Assembly: GCF_034652275.1 (NCBI RefSeq)
Contig: NZ_JAXIWG010000003.1
Location: forward strand, 310,001 to 374,000
Direction: 5' to 3'
DNA from: Yoonia sp034652275
GTDB lineage: Bacteria; Pseudomonadota; Alphaproteobacteria; Rhodobacterales; Rhodobacteraceae
DNA length: 64,000 nucleotides
Below the pieces are notes generated by a model. The model worked only from the letters and a program-made list of their open reading frames with translations. It did not search any database and was not told where the DNA came from. The position numbers and the translations under genes were made by a program. This document shows positions 18,844 through 26,770 of this stretch, piece after piece (the stretch's first letter is position 1; every line of letters begins with the position of its first letter).

Positions 18844-20217
18844 TCACGCGAGCCGCAGGTCGCGCAGCGCGGCATAGCAGACCGGGTCGATGGCGGTGCC
18901 GACCATATCATCCATGATGGCGCGGACCTTGTCGGGCGGATAGGCGGGTTTGTAAGGCCGTTCTGCCGAGAGCGCGTCATAGATATCGGCGGTCGTCAGG
19001 ATGCGCACATCGCGGCAGAGCTGTGCCCCTGTCAGGCCGTGCGGATAGCCTTTGCCGTCCAGCCGTTCGTGGTGGGCGGCAGCCAGATGGGCGACCTGAG
19101 CAAAGATCGTGATCTGGTGCAGGATCGTCCGGCCCGTCGTCGTATGCGCCTCGATCAAGGCGCGTTCGGGCGGGTCGAGACGCCCGGGCTTGTCAAGAAT
19201 GCGGTTCGACACACCAAGTTTGCCGATATCGTGCAACAAGGCGGCCCGGCGCAGCCAGCGGCGGGCGTTGGCGTCAAGGCCCAAGGCGGCTGTCAGGTCA
19301 TCGACACAGGCCGCGACCCGCCCGGAATGGTTTTGCGTAAACGGGCTTTTCGCGTCGATCACACGCGCGAAACCGCCGATGATCCTGTCAAGGGCGGCAT
19401 CATCCAGTGCCACCGTTTCGGCGGCCGCCGGATGGGCAAAGACACGCTGCGCAAGGTCAGGCGCGCGCAGGGCCGATCGCAGGACAGGGTCGTCCAGCGC
19501 CGCCAGTGCGGCGGCCACGACATCGGGGTCGAACCAGCCGTTGCTGCGCCCCATGATTTCCGTCTGTGCGGCGGCGACGCTGCCGTTGGTCATGAACACA
19601 TCCGCCACCTGCGCCACCAGCGCGATCCGCGCGCCTAGCGGGATCGCCGTGCCGGTCAGTCGGTCAGGCCTGCCTGATCCGTCCCAATGTTCGTCCAGCG
19701 CATGGATGCCGTCCGCGACACGGGCCGAGAATCCCATCATCCGCGCGATCATCGCCCCCTGTTCACAGCGGGTTTCGATCAGGTCGTCAACGATGGGTGC
19801 GGCATTGCGGATGACCGAGATCAGGGTCTTGCCGCGCTGGACAAGAGAGCCGCCGCGCGCGGTTTCGCGCAGCAGGAACTGCAGCGCCGATTTTGTCGTG
19901 CCATCGACCCGTTTGAACGCGCGCTTGAAATCAAGATCATCGGCCAGATAGAGCTGGCAAATCCGCGCGGCATTGGACGAACAGCCCAGATCCTTGAGCA
20001 GCAGGGTGTAATAGAGATCGTGCAGATCCTCGCCCGTCAGTCCCAGACGCGTGCCGATGTCGCAGCCCAGCCAAGTCACGCGGATCGCGTGGCCGATGGG
20101 CTGCCCTTCGGTGGCATCCAGCGCATGGCTGAGCGCGCCCAGCAGCTCGGCCAGCCGCAGCGTACCCACGCCGTCGGGCCATGTCTGAACTGCCTGAAAT
20201 GTGGATAAATGACCCAT
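18844..20217 (-). CDS. Tandem HD-domain phosphohydrolase with C-terminal HD-GYP domain
   Basis: 457 residues. The C-terminal half (about 285-450) is a canonical HD-GYP domain: HD at 329-330 (LLHDIGKLGV), HHERLDGKGYPHG with GYP at 390-392, so cyclic-di-GMP phosphodiesterase activity is likely. The N-terminal half looks like a second, degenerate copy: LLLKDLGCSSN has Lys-Asp (75-76) where HD is expected, and EHWDGSGRPDRL (177-188) has GRP instead of GYP. No membrane segment or receiver domain is seen. It follows no operon partner; tRNA-Ala lies upstream. Confidence 0.85.
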   Translation of the reverse strand: MGHLSTFQAVQTWPDGVGTLRLAELLGALSHALDATEGQPIGHAIRVTWLGCDIGTRLGLTGEDLHDLYYTLLLKDLGCSSNAARICQLYLADDLDFKRAFKRVDGTTKSALQFLLRETARGGSLVQRGKTLISVIRNAAPIVDDLIETRCEQGAMIARMMGFSARVADGIHALDEHWDGSGRPDRLTGTAIPLGARIALVAQVADVFMTNGSVAAAQTEIMGRSNGWFDPDVVAAALAALDDPVLRSALRAPDLAQRVFAHPAAAETVALDDAALDRIIGGFARVIDAKSPFTQNHSGRVAACVDDLTAALGLDANARRWLRRAALLHDIGKLGVSNRILDKPGRLDPPERALIEAHTTTGRTILHQITIFAQVAHLAAAHHERLDGKGYPHGLTGAQLCRDVRILTTADIYDALSAERPYKPAYPPDKVRAIMDDMVGTAIDPVCYAALRDLRLA

Positions 20218-20310
20218 GCTGACGGACTGCTACCACAGCAGAGATCAACAAAACGTTTCCAGCGGCACCTACTGGTGCTTCGCAATCAAAATTTGTCGGA
20301 TTTTGGAAAT

Positions 20311-20386
<76 letters not shown>

Positions 20387-20467
20387 ATGTGCAACCTGCG
20401 TTGCGTGCCGCTGTTTAGGCAGCAGACCGGGCGAGATCAAGTGCAAATCGCGCCCGGGGATCAGCTT

Positions 20468-20794
20468 TTAATCGTCGTCGGGTTTGGCGGCGACATCGCC
20501 CAGATCGTCGAACGACACGGTGTCTTCGTCGTCGTCGTCTTCGAGCACGTCATCGCCCAGATCGACATCATCTTCTTCTTCGTCGTCGAGGATCAGATCG
20601 TCCTCGTCATCCACGTCGCGCATCTTCTTGGACTGCACATCCTCGGCATCCGCGACCATGGTGCGGGTCTTGGATGTGTCGATCGTCACTTCCTTGCCCG
20701 TATAGGGGCTGATGATCGGTGTCGCGTTCAGGTCGTAAAAGCGTTTGCCGGTTTCGGGGCAAAGGCGCTTTGTGCCCCATTCTTCCTTAGGCAT
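20468..20794 (-). CDS. TIGR02300/FYDLN_acid family protein
   Basis: 108 residues. The N-terminal 30 residues (MPKEEWGTKRLCPETGKRFY and the FYDLN motif) are the family core; the rest is very acidic, with long runs of Asp/Glu after residue 60. Known only as a conserved alphaproteobacterial family without an assigned function. The start has a GGGA element 7 nt upstream. It lies upstream of tRNA-Ala on the same strand and divergent from the YgjP-like gene. Confidence 0.9.
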   Translation of the reverse strand: MPKEEWGTKRLCPETGKRFYDLNATPIISPYTGKEVTIDTSKTRTMVADAEDVQSKKMRDVDDEDDLILDDEEEDDVDLGDDVLEDDDDEDTVSFDDLGDVAAKPDDD

Positions 20795-20904
20795 AGGCTA
20801 TCCCTTCAAAAACTTGGTCGCCCCTTGCGGGGGATCGCTGCCAACTGCCATAAGCATTGACAGGTGTCAAAGGCTTTGGCGCGGGCGATTACAGAAAGCT
20901 GGAT

Positions 20905-21588
20905 ATGGGCCGTCACACGTTGCATGGCAACCCCCCGATTGATGTGACACTGCGCAAATCGGCACAGGCGCGGCGGCTGTCCTTGCGGGTGTCGCGGCTG
21001 GACGGGCGGGTCACGCTGACAATGCCATCCGGGGTGCCCGACCGCGAGGGAATCGCCTTCTTGCGTGACAAGGAAGACTGGTTGCGCGGGCATCTGGACC
21101 TGATCGGTCCGGCGGAACCTGTCCAGATCGGATCGGTCGTGCCGGTGCAGGGCAGGGGGCTGCCGGTGGTGGCGGGCACGCGGGTCAGGTTTCTGGATGA
21201 CCGGATCGAAGTGCCGGCCCACCGCCCCGCCGCCGCACCCATCCGCGCACGTCTGCGGGCAATGGCGCGGGATGCCTTGGCAGAGGCCTCGGACCGGTAT
21301 GCCGCAGCGCTGGGGGTCAGTTACAACACACTGGCGATCCGGGACACACGGTCGCGCTGGGGGTCCTGTTCGAGCAAGGGCGTGCTGATGTATTCGTGGC
21401 GGCTGATCATGGCCCCGCCTGCCGTACTGGATTACGTCGCCGCCCATGAGGTGGCCCACCTGTGCGAGATGAACCATGCCCCCGCTTTCTGGGCCGTGGT
21501 GGCGCGGCTTTGCCCTGATTATGCACCGCACCGGCAATGGCTGCGCGATCATGGCGAAAGCCTGCACCGGCTGCGCTTCGACGATTGA
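20905..21588 (+). CDS. YgjP-like (M48/SprT-like) metal-dependent hydrolase
   Basis: 227 residues from ATG 20905; a TTG 16 codons earlier is possible but less likely. The zinc motif HEVAHLCEMNH (HExxH plus third-ligand candidate) and the preceding TRSRWGSCSSKG are diagnostic of the YgjP/DUF45 family, annotated as a metallopeptidase and in E. coli also reported as a UTP pyrophosphatase. Substrate here unknown. Its stop is only 31 bp before the gntR start, and the gntR operator lies in that gap. Confidence 0.88.
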   Translation: MGRHTLHGNPPIDVTLRKSAQARRLSLRVSRLDGRVTLTMPSGVPDREGIAFLRDKEDWLRGHLDLIGPAEPVQIGSVVPVQGRGLPVVAGTRVRFLDDRIEVPAHRPAAAPIRARLRAMARDALAEASDRYAAALGVSYNTLAIRDTRSRWGSCSSKGVLMYSWRLIMAPPAVLDYVAAHEVAHLCEMNHAPAFWAVVARLCPDYAPHRQWLRDHGESLHRLRFDD

Positions 21589-21601
21589 CGGGACCCGCAT
21601 T

Positions 21602-21611
21602 TGTGATCACA
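21602..21611. promoter_or_regulatory. TGTGATCACA palindrome upstream of gntR
   Basis: Perfect 10-bp palindrome TGTGATCACA ending 8 bp before the gntR ATG. The same 10-mer is found upstream of the suc, sdhC and sdhB transcription units. Its position would suit autorepression. Confidence 0.6.
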
Positions 21612-21619
21612 TATTCACT

Positions 21620-22270
21620 ATGCTGATCCAGCCCCGCCCTGTCGATTCAACCACCTCTGCCCATGAACGGGTGTACCGCGCCTTGCGCACACAGATCATG
21701 CATGGCGAACTGGCACCCGGTGCAGCACTGACCCTGCGCGGCATTGGCAAGACCTACGGCGTGTCCATGACCCCCGCGCGCGAGGCTGTGCGCCGGCTGG
21801 TCGCGGAAGGTGCGTTGTTTCTGTCGTCATCGGGTCGCGTGTCGACACCCTTGTTGTCCAACGAACGGATTGAGGAACTGGCGACCCTGCGCGCCATGCT
21901 GGAACCGGAACTGGCGTCGCGCGCCCTGCCGCGCGCGCATTTCGCGCTGATCGAGAGGTTGGAGGCGATCAACCAAGGCGTCAGCCAGATGGTCGCGCGG
22001 CATGATGCGACGGGTTATATCCGCATGAACCTTGAATTTCACCGGATGCTGTATCTGCGGGCGCAGGCCCCTGCGATGCTGGCGATGACTGAAACAGTCT
22101 GGTTGCAGTTGGGGCCGACGATGCGGGCGCTTTACGGGCGGCTGAACCGCAAGGAGCCGCCCTATCATCACAAGCTGATCCTTGGCGCGCTAAAAGCCGG
22201 GGACGAGCCGGGGCTGCGCCTTGCGATCCGCACGGATGTGACGCAGGGGCTGCGGATGCTCAAAGGCTAG
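21620..22270 (+). CDS. GntR-family (FadR/FCD subfamily) transcriptional regulator
   Basis: 216 residues from ATG 21620; longer in-frame starts overlap the upstream gene. Winged HTH at about 12-76 (helix region GIGKTYGVSMTPAREAVRRL) and an all-helical FCD effector domain at about 83-205 with NLEFH (137-141) and HH (183-184) at the usual metal-ligand positions; the usual Asp is Asn137. No Shine-Dalgarno is visible, instead a TGTGATCACA palindrome abuts the start. The same palindrome precedes sdh and suc genes, so it may regulate the TCA cycle (inference). Its stop shares the bases CTAG with the convergent gene's stop. Confidence 0.88.
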   Translation: MLIQPRPVDSTTSAHERVYRALRTQIMHGELAPGAALTLRGIGKTYGVSMTPAREAVRRLVAEGALFLSSSGRVSTPLLSNERIEELATLRAMLEPELASRALPRAHFALIERLEAINQGVSQMVARHDATGYIRMNLEFHRMLYLRAQAPAMLAMTETVWLQLGPTMRALYGRLNRKEPPYHHKLILGALKAGDEPGLRLAIRTDVTQGLRMLKG

Positions 22271-23124
22271 GTGCCGCGCGCGTTCATATCCGCGATGGCC
22301 AGATCCAGCACGCGGCGGAAATCCTCGCCCGGCATGCCCAACCCATGCGCGAGAGTCGTGGCGAATTCATATTCGGCTGGAAAGATCCGACCGCTGGCGA
22401 TGGCGACAGACAACACGCCACGCATCATCACATCTTTTTCATGGTCGCGCAGACCCTTGCCAAAGGCGATGTAATCCTGCGGCTGCAGGTTGAGGTCGAC
22501 ATGGTCGGCGACGCGCATGATCTCGGATGCGGGAAAGCTGCGGCCTGTCAGTTGCTGGAGCGTATCTCCGATCAGCGCGACTTCGGCCGAGGCGACGATA
22601 CCGTCGCATTTGCCGACATGGCACATCGCCGACAGAACGCGCGTCGCGGCCTTTTTGCGCATCGGCGCGGTCGGATCGAGCCCCATCAGGGATTTGACCC
22701 GCCGGATCACGACCGCCACCAGCGCAAGCCCGACCGCAGCCCAAAGGCCGTAGGTCAGCAGATTGCGGCGCAGGTCGTTGTCGTCAAGCGTTGCAATGTC
22801 GCGGTCAATCAGCCCCAAGGACTGCGCGGCCGTCAGTTGTTCGGTGGTGATAAGCCTGTCGGCGACGGCAAGGCAGCCATCCGACGACAGCGCAAAGCCA
22901 GTGACCTGACGTGTCAGCGTCAGGCCGAGCACGCGGAAATCATAGGTCGTATGGCACAGCGCCAAAGGAGCTTCGGCAGGGCCGGGGATGCGTGTCTCGC
23001 CCAGATAGGCAAGTCCGTTGAAATACCCCGAATCGCCGACGAACGCCTGTGCCGGGGCTGTGAAGCCAATCCAGATCAATCCGGCAAGGAACACCTGCTT
23101 CATCGTTAACTCGCGCTTCATCAT
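22267..23124 (-). CDS. Membrane protein with C-terminal TerB-like domain
   Basis: 285 residues. An N-terminal signal peptide ends near AQAF (about 28), a roughly 90-residue exported region follows, then one membrane helix (about 125-142, LLTYGLWAAVGLALVAVVI). The cytosolic C-terminus (about 155-283) resembles helical TerB/DjlA-like modules (MCHVGKCDGIVASAEVALI, then DHEKDVMMRGVLSVA). Function not known; the fold call is tentative. The start could also be the ATG at 23103, seven codons later. Confidence 0.65.
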   Translation of the reverse strand: MMKRELTMKQVFLAGLIWIGFTAPAQAFVGDSGYFNGLAYLGETRIPGPAEAPLALCHTTYDFRVLGLTLTRQVTGFALSSDGCLAVADRLITTEQLTAAQSLGLIDRDIATLDDNDLRRNLLTYGLWAAVGLALVAVVIRRVKSLMGLDPTAPMRKKAATRVLSAMCHVGKCDGIVASAEVALIGDTLQQLTGRSFPASEIMRVADHVDLNLQPQDYIAFGKGLRDHEKDVMMRGVLSVAIASGRIFPAEYEFATTLAHGLGMPGEDFRRVLDLAIADMNARGT

Positions 23125-23209
23125 AATAATGAAGGTGAGATTAACGAAACGAATGTGGCGGGGATGTGGTGGATTGGGTCCACGAAAGCGGCATTTGTCC
23201 CGCTGGGTT

Positions 23210-23237
23210 GCGGCGGAGACCGTTCAGTCACCGCCGC
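23210..23237 (-). terminator. Probable terminator hairpin after lpd
   Basis: Inverted repeat GCGGCGG-a-GAC / GTC-a-CCGCCGC with a 6-nt loop, beginning 11 nt after the lpd stop on the reverse strand. No T-run follows, so it may be a Rho-dependent or processing hairpin at the end of the suc operon. Confidence 0.5.
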
Positions 23238-23247
23238 GTTGTATCAA

Positions 23248-24636
<1,389 letters not shown>

Positions 24637-24652
24637 GGAAACTCCTTCAGAT

Positions 24653-25063
24653 TCAGATCAGGGCCGAGACGATCATCAGCATGGTGGCCGCAAAACCGAC
24701 CATCCAGATGACCGAACGCCAGGGCGTCAGGCCGAAATAGTATGCAGGCACATAAAGCACCCGCGCGCCAAGATAGACCCAGGCGCAGACCGCAGACAGA
24801 CCCGTCGCCTTGTCGCCGAGCGTAACGACGACCACGGCGAGTGTGAACAGGATCAAACCTTCAAAATGGTTATTCAGCGCGCGGAACAGGCGGCCTGTCT
24901 TGGGGCTGACCTGTTCGATCAAGGGCTTGCCAAGGCGGCCGGGGTCGCGCGGCCCCGCTGTCTTGCCGAGCCCCAGTTCAAGGTTGGCGGGCACGGACAA
25001 CAGGACGAATTGCAACCCTTGCAACAGACCCGCGAGGGCGAGGACGGTCAGTTCGGGGGTCAT
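24653..25063 (-). CDS. MAPEG-family membrane protein
   Basis: 136 residues with four membrane helices and the MAPEG pattern (FALNNHFEGLILFTLAVVVV region and a C-terminal RSVIWMVGF helix). Eukaryotic members are glutathione or eicosanoid enzymes; bacterial ones are mostly uncharacterised. MAPEG genes often sit between odhB and lpd in roseobacters. Its ATG overlaps the stop of the upstream orphan in ATGA, and lpd begins 16 bp downstream, so it is probably part of the operon. Confidence 0.85.
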   Translation of the reverse strand: MTPELTVLALAGLLQGLQFVLLSVPANLELGLGKTAGPRDPGRLGKPLIEQVSPKTGRLFRALNNHFEGLILFTLAVVVVTLGDKATGLSAVCAWVYLGARVLYVPAYYFGLTPWRSVIWMVGFAATMLMIVSALI

Positions 25064-25527
25064 TGAGCCATTCCCTGTGTTGCTGCAAATGCTTTACCGA
25101 TAACCAAGGAAATGAGTTCCCCCGTAGCTTTGTCACCCGCGTTTGAAATTAGACGTTTTAGCGTGCCACCGACGGTTTCCTGTTTGTCCGAAAGATTCAA
25201 GTTCAACACCGCTAACGACTTTGAAGACAAGACGTAGTCAAGCTTATAACCGCTGGTTGGATCTGGCCTGATGTAGTCCTCATCAACCATCCATAGCAGC
25301 ATTTGCTTAGTATATAGCTTCCGCAATTCTTCGTTCTCCGACGCTTCAGTGACCGTAAGAACGCGGTGCCGCCGGTTGTACTTCAGCGCTAATACTCCGT
25401 CCTTGGCGATACTTTCAAATTCAGGCCAGATATCAACGTAAGTGATATGATACGCTGCCGGGAATGATGCCTGAAGTTGCTTCAATACAACTCCAAAGAA
25501 GACTTTGGCTGTATCGACATTTGTCAT
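25060..25527 (-). CDS. Orphan protein of unknown function inside the odh operon
   Basis: 155 residues; I do not recognise a family. The middle, LLWMVDEDYIRPDPTSGYKLDYVLSS, has the rhythm of a winged-helix recognition segment, and the C-terminus is a Gly/Ala-rich helix (LISLVIGKAFAA). A hand count of bases 25081-25440 gives about 48% G+C, well below its neighbours. It starts 25 bp after odhB and overlaps the MAPEG start by 4 nt, so it is embedded in the transcript. Composition points to horizontal acquisition into the operon (inference). Confidence 0.7.
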   Translation of the reverse strand: MTNVDTAKVFFGVVLKQLQASFPAAYHITYVDIWPEFESIAKDGVLALKYNRRHRVLTVTEASENEELRKLYTKQMLLWMVDEDYIRPDPTSGYKLDYVLSSKSLAVLNLNLSDKQETVGGTLKRLISNAGDKATGELISLVIGKAFAATQGMAQ

Positions 25528-25552
25528 TTTACCATTCCCGACAGGCGCCAGC

Positions 25553-26770
25553 TCACAAATCCATCAACAAGCGGCGCGGATCTTCCAGCGCTTCTTTCAC
25601 GCGCACAAGGAAGGTCACGGCCCCTTTGCCGTCCACGATCCGGTGGTCATAGGACAGCGCCAGATACATCATCGGCCGGATCACGACCTGACCGTTGATC
25701 GCCATCGGGCGGTCCTGGATCTTGTGCATGCCAAGGATACCCGACTGCGGGGGGTTCAGGATGGGCGAGGACATCAGCGAGCCGTAAACCCCACCGTTGG
25801 AGATGGTGAAGGTGCCGCCCTGCATTTCGGCCATCGACAGTTTGCCGTCGCGGGCTTTGGCGCCCATTTCGGCGATCGCTTTTTCGATAGCGGCGAATGA
25901 CATCTGGTCGGCGTCGCGGATCACCGGCACCACAAGACCCGTGGGCGTGCCTGCGGCGATGCCCATATGGACGTAGTTTTTATAGACCACGTCGGTGCCG
26001 TCGATTTCGGCGTTCACTTCGGGGACTTCGTGCAGAGCGTGGATACAGGCCTTGGTGAAGAAGGACATGAAGCCCAGCTTCACGCCGTGTTTCTTGAAGA
26101 ACAGGTCCTTGTAGGCGTCGCGCAGCGCCATCACCTCGGTCATGTCGACCTCGTTATAGGTGGTTAGCATCGCGGCGGTGTTCTGGCTGTCTTTCAGCCG
26201 CTTGGCGATGGTCTGACGCAGGCGGGTCATCTTGACGCGTTCTTCGCGGGCTTCGTCGCTGGCGGCCACAGGCGCGCGGGGGGCGGAGGCAGGGGCAGGG
26301 GCGTCAGACTTGGCAGTCAGCGCTTTCAGCACGTCCTCTTTCATCACGCGGCCGTCCTTGCCGGTGCCTTTGACATCCGAAAGTCCGTTGTCGGCCATCA
26401 GCTTTTTGGCCGAAGGCGCGTCTTCGGGATCGCGCGGTTTGGTCTCTTCGGGGCCTGCGTTGGTCTGGGTGGCGGCAGCTTCTGGCGCGGGTGCGGCTTT
26501 GGGGGCCTCTTTCACCGGGGCTGCGGCTGCGGCACCTTCGGAGATCTGGGCCAGCAGCGCATCGACGCCAACGGTTTCACCTTCGGCGGCGACGATTTCG
26601 GACAGGGTGCCGGCGACGGGGCTGGGCACCTCGACCGTGACCTTGTCGGTTTCCAGCTCGCACAGCATTTCGTCGACGGCGACGGCATCACCGGGTTTCT
26701 TGAACCACGTGGCGACGGTGGCCTCGGTCACGGATTCACCAAGCGTGGGGACGCGGACTTCGGTGCTCAT
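25553..26770 (-). CDS. odhB: 2-oxoglutarate dehydrogenase E2, dihydrolipoyl succinyltransferase
   Basis: 405 residues: lipoyl domain with ELETDKVTVEV (lipoylated Lys near 43), Ala/Pro/Glu-rich linker, peripheral subunit-binding domain (about 115-155, AKKLMADNGL), a second flexible linker, and the catalytic acyltransferase domain ending in SYDHRIVDGKGAV with the catalytic His and Asp. It transfers succinyl groups to CoA. The ATG overlaps the sucA stop as ATGA. Confidence 0.97.
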   Translation of the reverse strand: MSTEVRVPTLGESVTEATVATWFKKPGDAVAVDEMLCELETDKVTVEVPSPVAGTLSEIVAAEGETVGVDALLAQISEGAAAAAPVKEAPKAAPAPEAAATQTNAGPEETKPRDPEDAPSAKKLMADNGLSDVKGTGKDGRVMKEDVLKALTAKSDAPAPASAPRAPVAASDEAREERVKMTRLRQTIAKRLKDSQNTAAMLTTYNEVDMTEVMALRDAYKDLFFKKHGVKLGFMSFFTKACIHALHEVPEVNAEIDGTDVVYKNYVHMGIAAGTPTGLVVPVIRDADQMSFAAIEKAIAEMGAKARDGKLSMAEMQGGTFTISNGGVYGSLMSSPILNPPQSGILGMHKIQDRPMAINGQVVIRPMMYLALSYDHRIVDGKGAVTFLVRVKEALEDPRRLLMDL

